Source of the DNA: Rhizobiaceae bacterium CPCC 101076
GTDB taxonomy: Bacteria > Pseudomonadota > Alphaproteobacteria > Rhizobiales > Methylopilaceae
Direction of reading: 5' to 3'
Length of the DNA: 64,000 nucleotides
Assembly: GCA_003347645.1 (NCBI GenBank)
Contig: QDFX01000003.1
Location: forward strand, 216,335-280,334
Shown here: positions 56,692 through 64,000 of the stretch, piece by piece
Layout: every line of letters starts with the position of its first letter
How positions within the stretch are numbered: the first letter of the stretch is position 1
Made by a program: the position numbers and the translations under genes
The notes under the pieces: model-generated
What the model was told of the DNA's origin: nothing
What the model saw: only the letters and a program-made list of their open reading frames with translations
The model's database searches: none

Positions 56692-57462
56692 ATGTCTGCT
56701 CGCGACGATCGTCCGACGATCGCTCGGCCGTCATTGGTGACGCTTGCACTCAAGCGCGCTCTGGATGTCGTTGGGTCAGCTCTCGGCCTCGTCATACTAT
56801 CGATGATATTTCTGATCGTCGCGATCGCGATCAAACGAGACAGTCCCGGCCCGGTCTTCTTTCGGCAGGATCGCGTGGGGCGCGACGGCCGCGAATTCCG
56901 AATCTACAAATTCCGGTCGATGGGTGTCCGGAGGGCGGCGGGCGACACGGCACTCACGGTGCGCGCGGACAAGCGGGTTACGCGTGTCGGTGCCGTTCTC
57001 AGGAAGACCAAGCTCGACGAGCTGCCGCAACTCATCAACGTTCTGTTCGGCGACATGTCCCTTGTCGGCCCCCGTCCCGAGGTGCCCGAGTTCATGAAAT
57101 TCTACTCCTCGGAGCAGAGGGCCATCATCCTCTCCGTACGTCCTGGAATGACGGATTATGCCGCGATCCTGTTTCGAGACGAGAGTTCCCTGCTCGATCG
57201 GGACGACGATCCGGTTATCCTTTACCGGCACAAGATCATGCCGATCAAATTCGGTTACTACGAGCGTTACTGCCGGGAAATCGGCCTGCTAAACGACCTG
57301 CGGATAATCCTTACGACCGTCATGCTACTTGCTGGCGGGCGCGTTCCCCGGTGGTTCGGGATTGAAAGCGAGTTGAAGATCGCTTCGGTGCCGTCGTCCA
57401 AGGGCCGAGATATCACTAAGGCTCCCGACATTCCTGCGAGCACACGTTCAAAGCCCGAATAA
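56692..57462 (+). CDS. Undecaprenyl-phosphate sugar transferase (initiating, PglC-like)
   Basis: A 256-residue initiating transferase of the short (PglC/WcaJ-C) type: one N-terminal membrane segment ([17 protein letters not shown]), then [43 protein letters not shown] and LVGPRPE. It attaches the first sugar phosphate to undecaprenyl phosphate and starts the repeat unit. Confidence 0.92.
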   Translation: MSARDDRPTIARPSLVTLALKRALDVVGSALGLVILSMIFLIVAIAIKRDSPGPVFFRQDRVGRDGREFRIYKFRSMGVRRAAGDTALTVRADKRVTRVGAVLRKTKLDELPQLINVLFGDMSLVGPRPEVPEFMKFYSSEQRAIILSVRPGMTDYAAILFRDESSLLDRDDDPVILYRHKIMPIKFGYYERYCREIGLLNDLRIILTTVMLLAGGRVPRWFGIESELKIASVPSSKGRDITKAPDIPASTRSKPE

Positions 57463-57465
57463 GGA

Positions 57466-58755
57466 TTATGGCGTCGCCAGCGCATGCGCTTGCGCGTCGG
57501 GGGCGGGCGACTGCACGTCCATTCCCGTCGTATATTCCGACCGCAGGGCTACTTCGACCACGTCACCCGGCTGGAGCTCGGAATCCTCGTTCGCGACGAT
57601 GCGTTGACGGTCCTTTTCACCCTTTCTGACGATCGAAAAACTTGGCTTGGGTTCCTGATCGCGAGGGAGATGCGGTTTTTGTCCTGTGTATTGCAGTTTC
57701 TCGCCAGTCCCTTGCAGCTTGGCTTGAGTGCGGTCGAGCGCCATGCGTGCGTCCTGCAACTCCTGCAGCAGCTTAATCTTGCGTTGGTCCTCAAGCCGTT
57801 CCAGCTGCCTCGCGGATTGGTCCTGCTGCTTCTTGACCTCCATCAACTGCGCACCGGTCTGCAACTTCCGAGTGGACGACAGCAACACGGCCCGCCGCGC
57901 CTCGGTCACGCGGGTGCTCGGCAAGGAGCCCCTGCCGAACATCTCTTCGACCTTTTGCAGTTCCTCCATATCGGCCTGTGTTCCCTGTTCCTCCTTCGCC
58001 TCCTGCGCCGCGAGCATCTTGATCTGCTCGTCCGCCTGCTTGATGGACCGGGTGAGATAAGATCTCTCGCGTTCATGGTCCGAATTTTCGGTCTTCAGAT
58101 GATCGGATTCGACCTCGACGATTTCCGCGATTCTGAGTGAAGGAACGGTCGACGGCGTCAAGAGTTCGGCCTCAATGAAGTCCTTGCCGCCCAACGCAGC
58201 CTTGAGCCGCAAAACCCGCGCTTCCTCTCTGGCGAGCTCCATCCAAAGCGACTGATATTCACTCCGCAGATCCGCCGCGAGGACTGCCGGGTTGCCCGCC
58301 CGCTGCCGCAACAGATCGTAGCCCCCCGCCACGGCCACCAGTTGGCGCACGGTCATCAATGGGCGGAAAGGCAACTCGCCGGGCCTCAAGACGTCACCAT
58401 TGATATAGAGGGGCCTGTATTGCGCTACGCTCGCCGTGACCTCATCGGCCTCTATCTCCACCGCATATTCGCGTCCGTCCGTCGATAACTGCCTGAACAC
58501 CTTGGTGCCCATCATCGCCTGGATTCTCGCTTCCATCTCTGAGGGATAAAGACCTGCCACCGACACGCTGCCCAGTACTGGGAAAGATATGCGGCCCTCC
58601 GGCGTGACCGTCACACGTCGTTGCAGTTCGCGAACTCTTGCGACCTGAATTTCGATGACGTCACCGACGTCCACCCGATACTCGGCCATTGCCGGACCGA
58701 CCGTGGTCAGGCTGGCCATAGCCAAGCCCGCCCCAACACGGCGGACCTTCCTCAT
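57466..58755 (-). CDS. Outer-membrane polysaccharide export protein (ExoF/GumB-like, OPX)
   Basis: A 429-residue exported protein; the ATG at 58753-58755 has GAGGG upstream and opens MRKVRRVGAGLAMASLTTV, a Sec signal cleaved near AMA. The polysaccharide export domain (YRVDVGDVIEIQVARV, GRISFPVLGSVSVAG) and an SLBB region (LYINGDVLRPGELPF) are followed by a long coiled-coil (~210-375, rich in Glu/Gln/Lys). This long form is like rhizobial ExoF rather than short Wza. Convergent with the sugar transferase gene. Confidence 0.88.
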   Translation of the reverse strand: MRKVRRVGAGLAMASLTTVGPAMAEYRVDVGDVIEIQVARVRELQRRVTVTPEGRISFPVLGSVSVAGLYPSEMEARIQAMMGTKVFRQLSTDGREYAVEIEADEVTASVAQYRPLYINGDVLRPGELPFRPLMTVRQLVAVAGGYDLLRQRAGNPAVLAADLRSEYQSLWMELAREEARVLRLKAALGGKDFIEAELLTPSTVPSLRIAEIVEVESDHLKTENSDHERERSYLTRSIKQADEQIKMLAAQEAKEEQGTQADMEELQKVEEMFGRGSLPSTRVTEARRAVLLSSTRKLQTGAQLMEVKKQQDQSARQLERLEDQRKIKLLQELQDARMALDRTQAKLQGTGEKLQYTGQKPHLPRDQEPKPSFSIVRKGEKDRQRIVANEDSELQPGDVVEVALRSEYTTGMDVQSPAPDAQAHALATP

Positions 58756-58839
58756 GAGAGATCCCTCGGGCTCGAAGAGGTCGATGAGCAATCGAAATCG
58801 CCACATAATGATAACTCTCCGGTTGCATCGTGACAGTCC

Positions 58840-59805
58840 TCAATGACCGCTCCGGTGAACGCCGTTGCGGAGCAGCAAACCGAGGTTCGACAGGGCGGCG
58901 CGTCCAGCTCCATTGGGCTCGCGCGCTGGCGGCGATCTCTTGATGAGCCCCGACGGCGAGACGTTCGCAACATCCAAGTCGGCCGGGGTTTCATTCAACA
59001 GGCCCGGGGATCGGTGGACATCCTTCGCCGAGAAAAATAAGCCGCTGTTCATCGCCCAGATTGCCGCTTGCGTGCGATTATGAACGTGAATCCGGCGTAG
59101 GATTGCTTTGACGTGCACCTTCACGGTGGCCTCGGCAATATTCATCTTGCGCGCGATGACCTTGTTTGAATCGCCCTCGGTCAGGCAGCTCAGAATGGAT
59201 TTTTGCCTGATCGACAGACGCGGCGTGCAACCGCCGCCGACTGGGGGAAGCTCTCGCACAGCCGCGCCGTTATCATAGGACGTGTCAGCATCGTCATCGT
59301 CCAAATGACGTGGCCCTGCGAGCCTATCTTCGATGCATTTCTGGTTGTTGTAGCAGATGCGGTGTCCAACCAGACGGTCGCTTTCATGATCGAAAATGGC
59401 GGTCAACATCGCCGGGGGCAGAACCGTTTCGCCAAGCATCACCAGTTCGAGGGATTTGATGAATGCTTCGCACGTAGCGATGTTGACTAGGTAAGCGTTC
59501 GCGCCGGCGCGGAGTGCGGACACAATCTCGGGAAACAGATGCTGATGCGCCAGCACAACGACCCGACCCAGTGGACACTGCCGTTTGAAACATTCAATTT
59601 GAGCGATCGCAGCATCGAAATCATCGCTAACGTCGATGATAAGCAAAGCGGCATTCTCCCGCGTCACCAAAGCAACCACATGATCGTCGATACAGGTTGT
59701 CGATGCGACTATCTTGAAATCAGAAGGGGGCAGAACACGGGCCAAACCTTCCCTTAGTAGGACGTTTTGCCCAGCGAGAACAGTTTCAAAAGGCATCTGT
59801 TGCAT
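58840..59805 (-). CDS. LuxR-type regulator with degenerate receiver domain
   Basis: A 321-residue protein. The N-domain (1-~125) resembles a response regulator: the Asp in LLIIDVSDDFD is kept, but the acidic pair near the start reads AGQN instead of ADDH, and the later Lys is Asn (AYLVN). The C-domain is a LuxR helix-turn-helix (ILSCLTEGDSNKVIARKMNI, TVKVHVKAILRRI, NRTQAAIWAMN), a form seen in rhizobial EPS regulators. About 75 further residues follow. It probably controls the polysaccharide locus, perhaps independently of phosphorylation. Confidence 0.85.
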   Translation of the reverse strand: MQQMPFETVLAGQNVLLREGLARVLPPSDFKIVASTTCIDDHVVALVTRENAALLIIDVSDDFDAAIAQIECFKRQCPLGRVVVLAHQHLFPEIVSALRAGANAYLVNIATCEAFIKSLELVMLGETVLPPAMLTAIFDHESDRLVGHRICYNNQKCIEDRLAGPRHLDDDDADTSYDNGAAVRELPPVGGGCTPRLSIRQKSILSCLTEGDSNKVIARKMNIAEATVKVHVKAILRRIHVHNRTQAAIWAMNSGLFFSAKDVHRSPGLLNETPADLDVANVSPSGLIKRSPPAREPNGAGRAALSNLGLLLRNGVHRSGH

Positions 59806-59806
59806 A

Positions 59807-60100
59807 TTAGCCCCCCTGACGCCGGCATATGAACTGACCGTCTATTGGCGATCTGAGTTCATGGAACCACTCCACAATTCTGGCGCGTATCCGGTCCTGC
59901 GCGGCCAGTTGATATCTCTGGACCAAAACGCTTCGACGGACTCCGGCCAGCGAAAACAGCAATGTCAGTACGGCAATGAACAAATGTGTACAGGAAGACA
60001 CTCGCAACTTCTCGCGAGCTTTCACTCCTACGGCCGTTCTTTTTCCGTGGAACTTATTTTGATGTTGCCAATACAGGGACGAGTTTCTGTGGTTGAACAC
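59807..60100 (-). CDS. Possible small membrane protein coupled to the LuxR-type regulator
   Basis: A 97-codon frame with GTG start (60098-60100) and GAGG 7 nt upstream. One hydrophobic segment (HLFIAVLTLLFSLAGV, residues ~39-54) lies between basic regions. Its TAA ends one base before the LuxR-type ATG, and the GGGGGG ribosome site of that gene lies in its last codons, the geometry of translational coupling. No family recognised; could be a chance frame. Confidence 0.35.
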   Translation of the reverse strand: MFNHRNSSLYWQHQNKFHGKRTAVGVKAREKLRVSSCTHLFIAVLTLLFSLAGVRRSVLVQRYQLAAQDRIRARIVEWFHELRSPIDGQFICRRQGG

Positions 60101-60167
60101 GTCTCGACCTCAATTTAGTTTTTATTTATTAGATTGGTCTTCGCTGCGATGATACGATGGCGGAAAT

Positions 60168-60195
60168 TTGACGTAAAATTAAAAAAAACTATTCG
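60168..60195 (+). promoter_or_regulatory. Candidate promoter for the LysR gene at 60353
   Basis: TTGACG (60168-60173) and TATTCG (60190-60195) are spaced 16 bp in an AT-rich island within GC-rich DNA. The -10 is weak, so this is tentative. Confidence 0.3.
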
Positions 60196-60352
60196 GCCAT
60201 TTTCCGTTGGGGCGATGTGTCCTTGGAAAAATTCTCGCGCCAGCTGCTGAGAGAACTCATCGGGTGCGGAACCCGCGACCCATCATTTAAGTTCAGTCAG
60301 CAACCCATGAGTGCGGCGAGGGAGTAGACTCTGATTCAAGGAGCTCTTCGCT

Positions 60353-61228
60353 ATGCGTATGCGAGACATACAGATTCTCCTGGCGGTGGCGGACAGCGCT
60401 TCATTCACCAAAGCTGCCGATCTGCTGCGACTATCTCAGCCGGCCATTTCTCTTGCCGTAAAACGGTTCGAGCAGGGCCTCGGCATCAGGATCTTTGAGC
60501 GGCATGGGCACACGGTGAGGGTGTCCAAAGACGGAGAGCACGTCCTTCACGCTGTCCGCAAGATAAACGATATCTTCCAGAACTCGCTCAGCGGCAGGAC
60601 AGCACATCGACGACTTAAAATTGGACTGTCCAGCCTTCTTGGTGCAAGTGACATCGTTTCCATCATCCGGGCATTACAGCAGTCGAGCGGTTATGAACTG
60701 GAGATCACGTTCGCGCCGTCGGAGACGCTCTGGGCTCGTGATGACCTGGATTTGACGATGTACATACCGGCCGTCGAGGCGCCCACCGACGAGCTCATAA
60801 ACGTGGAGCTTGGATGGATAGGTGCGAGAAACGGCACCTTCATCCAGTCTACCGAAGAACGTGGGGTGTGGGATCTCGCCTTCACGGAATTGCGCAAGGC
60901 AAAAATCCAGATCGAACGTATCATCGACGTCAACAGCAGCCTCCACGCCTACGAGCTTGCCGCAGGGGGAATTGGTTTCACTCCCTGCGTACTGAACAAG
61001 GCTAGCCGGTTTGCCAATCGTATCGTGGCCGAGATGCCAGCTCTACCCGCTCTGAACGTAGCGATCCGCGCGGAGGATCATCACATCGTAGAGATGGTGG
61101 CTGCGTTGATTTCCGTCGATCGCATAGACGACGTCACCGCGTCCGCTTCTTCACTCCTAAGCTCTGCAATGTCCTCACCCGATCTGGTTAGCGTGTCTGA
61201 AAGTTTTCGACCGCGGCCATTTAATTAA
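60353..61228 (+). CDS. LysR-family transcriptional regulator
   Basis: A 291-residue LysR protein with its helix-turn-helix at residues ~16-40 (SFTKAADLLRLSQPAISLAV) and an effector domain from ~85. GGAGCTCTTCGCT precedes the ATG. The effector domain is divergent and the C-terminus is Ser-rich (ASASSLLSSAMSSPD). Between the polysaccharide locus and the last operon it has no obvious divergent target, so its regulon is unclear. Confidence 0.85.
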   Translation: MRMRDIQILLAVADSASFTKAADLLRLSQPAISLAVKRFEQGLGIRIFERHGHTVRVSKDGEHVLHAVRKINDIFQNSLSGRTAHRRLKIGLSSLLGASDIVSIIRALQQSSGYELEITFAPSETLWARDDLDLTMYIPAVEAPTDELINVELGWIGARNGTFIQSTEERGVWDLAFTELRKAKIQIERIIDVNSSLHAYELAAGGIGFTPCVLNKASRFANRIVAEMPALPALNVAIRAEDHHIVEMVAALISVDRIDDVTASASSLLSSAMSSPDLVSVSESFRPRPFN

Positions 61229-61439
61229 ATTATTTGCCGCGTGACATTAACAAGCCTCCACTCGAGAGATTGTTGACACCGAGGTAATCGGCATTTGCAC
61301 GATCCAGTCAGGCAGGAACAGGAGCGCCCTGTTCGATGAGTTTGCGCTCTTGACCTGCATGGAGCTGTAGTCGGTGACGATCTCCACCGAAGATCGGAGT
61401 CCGATGAAGACGACAGCCGGTGACGATCGGCCTGAAGCA

Positions 61440-62345
61440 CTATCTCGAGGCCATATCCCTATTGTCGGACAAGGACGCCCTCGGAGTGGCGCAAAGTGCA
61501 TCGAGGAGAACCAGGACAAGGCGCCGAACAGGGGAGCTCCGCGGCCATAGCATTCCGATCTCGCGCGGTTCGGCGGGAAGGGGAAGCTCTAGCCGGACGA
61601 AGTTTCCGAGGTCCGGCCAAGGACGGGACCAGTCCGGCACCAGGGCCACACCCAGACCGCTGCCAACCATGACCGCGATAGCTTCCAGCGAATCCAGTTC
61701 CAGCCATTCGCGCGGCGTAATCCCGGATTTCTGCAAGTATTGGTCGGCGAGCCGGCCGCCCCAATTGTTGCGGTCATAGCGAAGGAACGGACGGGTCGCG
61801 AGTAGCGTATGGGCGTCTTCTTCCGACCAGATGGTTGGGCAAAGGAGGATGAGGCGTTCGGATCGCAGAAGAGTCCAGTCGAAGCTTTTCGGGATCGGAA
61901 AAGGCGGTTGCACCACGATCGCAGCGTCAATCGTGCCCTCGTTGAGACTCTGGTAGAGGCTCGTAGAAGTTCCTGGTAGGAGGAAAACTTCGACGTCCGG
62001 CACCGTTCCGCGAAGGCGCTGCAGGGCGGACGGCAGCAGCCCCATCAGCGCGGTGGAAATGGCGCCAAGGCGAAGCTCGCCGGACGGCTCGTCCTTTGCC
62101 GCCAAGGTGCGCAAATGACGGACATCCGAGAGGATACGCCGGCTCTGCTCAAGGATTGCGAGGCCGGCTTCGGTGGGGCGTACCTGTCGCCCGGCGCGGA
62201 TGAGAAGCGGTACCCCAATTTCCTCTTCGACGGCCTGCATGCGCTGGGCGACGGCTGCCGGTGTTATGCCGAGCCGGCGCGACGCTTCCGCCAGCGAACC
62301 ATGTTCGACGACGAGGAGGAAGGTTTCGAGAAAGCGCGTTTCCAT
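61440..62345 (-). CDS. LysR-family transcriptional regulator of the SDR-RraA-DapA operon
   Basis: A 301-residue LysR protein: METRFLETFLLVVEHGSLAEA and the recognition helix ITPAAVAQRMQAVEEEIG. Effector domain from ~90 to 300. It is divergent from the SDR-led operon with an 89-nt gap that includes GAATT-N18-AATTC type symmetry (around 62352-62380), so it is the likely local regulator. Confidence 0.88.
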   Translation of the reverse strand: METRFLETFLLVVEHGSLAEASRRLGITPAAVAQRMQAVEEEIGVPLLIRAGRQVRPTEAGLAILEQSRRILSDVRHLRTLAAKDEPSGELRLGAISTALMGLLPSALQRLRGTVPDVEVFLLPGTSTSLYQSLNEGTIDAAIVVQPPFPIPKSFDWTLLRSERLILLCPTIWSEEDAHTLLATRPFLRYDRNNWGGRLADQYLQKSGITPREWLELDSLEAIAVMVGSGLGVALVPDWSRPWPDLGNFVRLELPLPAEPREIGMLWPRSSPVRRLVLVLLDALCATPRASLSDNRDMASR

Positions 62346-62434
62346 CAGAAGAATTTCTATGGAGTGAACCTAGAATTCACAAGCTTTTCTCTCCTCCGAC
62401 CACATCGGCATATTGGCCGCGAGCCGGAGGAAGC

Positions 62435-63208
62435 ATGGATCTCGACCTAAAGGAACGGACAGCCCTGGTGTTCGGAGGGGGCGGCGGTTTAGGCGGGGCC
62501 ATCGCACGAGCCCTCTCGGCCGAGGGAGCCAACGTCGCCGTTGCCGATATCGACGAGAGCGCGGCAGAGAAGACCGCACAGGGTCTGGCTCGTGCAATCG
62601 CAATCGGCTGGGATATTGCTGATCTGCCTGTGGCGCCGGAGCGTATCCGCCGCATCGAGGCCGAACTCGGCCCGGTCGACATCCTAATCAACAACACCGG
62701 CGGTCCGCCGCCGACGCCAGCCAGCGGGCAAACACCAGAGCTTTGGTCGAAGCATTTCGACCAGATGGTGCGGTCGGTGATCGGCGTGACCGATCTGGTC
62801 CTTCCAGGAATGCGCGCGCGCAAATGGGGCAGGGTCATCACCTCGACCTCGTCGGGCGTCGTCGCGCCGATCCCCAATCTCGGTATTTCGAACGCGCTCA
62901 GGCTCGCTCTCGTCGGCTGGTCGAAGACTTTGGCCCGGGAAGTGGGTCGCGACGGCATCACCGCGAACATCGTCCTGCCAGGTCGTATTGCCACCAATCG
63001 CATTGTCTTTCTCGACGAGCAGAAAGCGTCGCGGGAGAACCGGCCGGTGGCTGACGTCACCGCCGAAAGCACTGCGGCCATTCCCGTCGGGCGCTACGGC
63101 GATCCCCACGAATACGGCGACACAGTCGCCTTCCTCGCCAGCCCCCGCGCGTCCTACATCACCGGCTCCGTTATCCGCATCGACGGCGGCCTCATTCCCA
63201 GCATCTGA
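62435..63208 (+). CDS. Short-chain dehydrogenase/reductase with atypical catalytic motif
   Basis: A 257-residue Rossmann protein: cofactor motif GGGGGLGGAIA (residues ~14-24), NNTGG, and the C-terminal SVIRIDGGL typical of classical SDRs. ATG 62435 follows GGAGGAAGC. The active-site Tyr and Lys (YxxxK) are missing: the aligned segment reads GISNALRLALVGWSK, although the preceding Ser (STSSG) is kept. A recognised group of divergent SDRs shares the SNAxR pattern. Reaction unknown. Confidence 0.85.
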   Translation: MDLDLKERTALVFGGGGGLGGAIARALSAEGANVAVADIDESAAEKTAQGLARAIAIGWDIADLPVAPERIRRIEAELGPVDILINNTGGPPPTPASGQTPELWSKHFDQMVRSVIGVTDLVLPGMRARKWGRVITSTSSGVVAPIPNLGISNALRLALVGWSKTLAREVGRDGITANIVLPGRIATNRIVFLDEQKASRENRPVADVTAESTAAIPVGRYGDPHEYGDTVAFLASPRASYITGSVIRIDGGLIPSI

Positions 63209-63218
63209 GGATTTATTG

Positions 63219-63926
63219 ATGAGCCTTGATCCAGAGGTCGTCCGGACGCTCAAGGGCGTCTCCACTGCAACGCTGACCACGATCCTTCTCAAGAAGGGAC
63301 TGCGCAATGTCTGGCTGCGCGGCACGAAGCCGATCCGTCCCGGGCAGCCGCGTCTCGTGGGCCGCGCCTTCACACTCCGCTTCGTGCCCGCGCGTGAGGA
63401 TCTGGCGACGCCCGAAAGCTGGTCGAAGCCCATCTCGACGCGTGGCGCGATCGAGGCCATGCCGGACGGCGTGATCGCGGTCGCCGATGCGATGGGTGTC
63501 CTCGACGCTGGCATTTTCGGCGACATCCTCTGCGCCCGCATGGTGCGGCGTGGCGTAGTCGCGCTGATCACCGACGGCGTGATGCGCGACGTCGAGGGCG
63601 TGCTGGGCACCGGCCTGCCGATCTGGTGCGATGGTGCGGCAGCTCCGCCCTCGGTTGCCGGCCTGACCTTCGTCGGATGGCAGGAGCCGATCGCCTGCGG
63701 CGGCGTGGCGGTGTTTCCAGACGACGTCATCGTCGTCGATCAGGATGGCGCGGTCGTCATTCCCGCTGCCTATCTCGACGTCATCCTGGCGGAGGCTCCG
63801 GAACAGGAGCGGATGGAAGCCTGGATCATGGCCGAAGTCGACAAGGACGTGCCTCTCCCCGGCCTCTATCCCATGAACGCGGAAACCCGCGCGCGATACG
63901 ACGCCTGGAAATCCAACCAGACATGA
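63219..63926 (+). CDS. RraA-like / 4-hydroxy-4-methyl-2-oxoglutarate aldolase family protein
   Basis: A 235-residue RraA-fold protein; the ATG has GAGG 9 nt upstream. The catalytic segment GDILCARMVRRGVVALITDG followed by VMRDVEG contains the Arg-Asp pair typical of HMG/CHA aldolases. It could cleave or decarboxylate a 2-oxo acid. Stop overlaps the next gene (ATGA). Confidence 0.87.
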   Translation: MSLDPEVVRTLKGVSTATLTTILLKKGLRNVWLRGTKPIRPGQPRLVGRAFTLRFVPAREDLATPESWSKPISTRGAIEAMPDGVIAVADAMGVLDAGIFGDILCARMVRRGVVALITDGVMRDVEGVLGTGLPIWCDGAAAPPSVAGLTFVGWQEPIACGGVAVFPDDVIVVDQDGAVVIPAAYLDVILAEAPEQERMEAWIMAEVDKDVPLPGLYPMNAETRARYDAWKSNQT

Positions 63927-64000
63927 CCTTCGGTCCCGCTGCATCCGGCGTTTATGCGATCGCCACGACGCCGTTTCATGCGAATGGCGCGCTCGACACG
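63923..64000 (+). CDS. Dihydrodipicolinate synthase-family protein (truncated by window edge)
   Basis: Twenty-six codons are visible, starting at an ATG that overlaps the RraA-like stop. SGVYAIATTPFHANGALD matches the first beta-strand of DapA/NanA-family aldolases (TP-x-x-x-x-G). A second aldolase-type enzyme in the same operon fits carbon-carbon cleavage of a keto acid. Confidence 0.7.
   Translation, partial: MTFGPAASGVYAIATTPFHANGALDT

Larger units (their letters stand above)
59806..60352. other. 547-nt intergenic region between LuxR-type and LysR regulators
   Basis: It holds the possible small membrane-protein frame (59807-60100), an AT-rich island at 60117-60190, a candidate promoter (60168-60195) and a small dyad CGGGT-N5-ACCCG (60261-60275) before the LysR gene. 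No other gene is supported. Confidence 0.55.

Overview
The window reads as a chromosome or large-replicon segment of a GC-rich alphaproteobacterium, most likely of the order Hyphomicrobiales. The grounds are a ChvE-GguA-GguB sugar transporter, an ExoF-like outer-membrane polysaccharide export protein with a LuxR-type regulator of rhizobial style, a DmeR/RcnR-type nickel-cobalt sensor, and many solute-binding-protein transporters, each beside a LysR, GntR or ROK regulator. The genus cannot be fixed by eye. I saw no tRNA, rRNA, insertion sequence, phage gene or CRISPR array.

Layout. (1) 1-6277: the end of a NitT/TauT-type ABC importer, a LysR regulator and a complete polyamine/opine-type (PotABCD-like) ABC importer on the minus strand. 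(2) 6278-12234: a minus-strand TRAP operon with an enolase-superfamily enzyme, DctP, DctQ, DctM, a GST-like protein, an unknown 80-residue protein and a 2-hydroxyacid dehydrogenase. (3) 12577-19726: a catabolic cluster. It has a two-component flavin monooxygenase (HpaB-like plus reductase), an M20 amidohydrolase, a Rid-family protein, a DUF1028 protein and a GlcG/HbpS protein. Next to these lie a divergent LysR regulator, a type II dehydroquinase-like protein and an arylmalonate-decarboxylase/maleate-isomerase-like protein. Three of these proteins lack a residue considered essential in the textbook members of their families. (4) 19795-21282: a nickel/cobalt sensor-exporter pair. (5) 21321-28563: a sugar or polyol uptake and oxidation locus (TIM-barrel isomerase, ROK regulator, ABC importer, Gfo/Idh oxidoreductase). 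(6) 28665-42284: an L-arabinose/D-galactose oxidative locus with a FadR-type regulator, both lower branches (2-keto-3-deoxyarabonate dehydratase plus ketoglutarate semialdehyde dehydrogenase, and KDGal kinase plus KDPGal aldolase) and ChvE-GguAB. (7) 42331-59805: an exopolysaccharide locus of Wzx/Wzy type (acyltransferase, FemAB-like protein, deacetylase, flippase, chain-length regulator/kinase, polymerase, glycosyltransferase, membrane-tethered SDR, aminotransferase, initiating sugar transferase, ExoF-like exporter, LuxR-type regulator). (8) 60353-64000: two LysR regulators and an SDR, RraA-like, DapA-like operon that runs off the window.

How the genes work together. Most regions are self-contained import-plus-catabolism modules. 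Genes are tightly packed, often with ATGA or TGATG stop/start overlaps, so most modules are probably single transcripts. Two non-coding patterns stand out. Strong GC-rich stem-loops sit directly after the binding-protein gene in three unrelated transporter operons, consistent with making more binding protein than membrane subunits. A near-palindrome of the form TACCYAC-N4-GGGTA recurs in three intergenic regions of the exopolysaccharide locus and looks like a shared operator. The best candidates for undescribed biology are the region 3 pathway and the exopolysaccharide locus with its shared operator, its tethered SDR and its atypical kinase and regulator.
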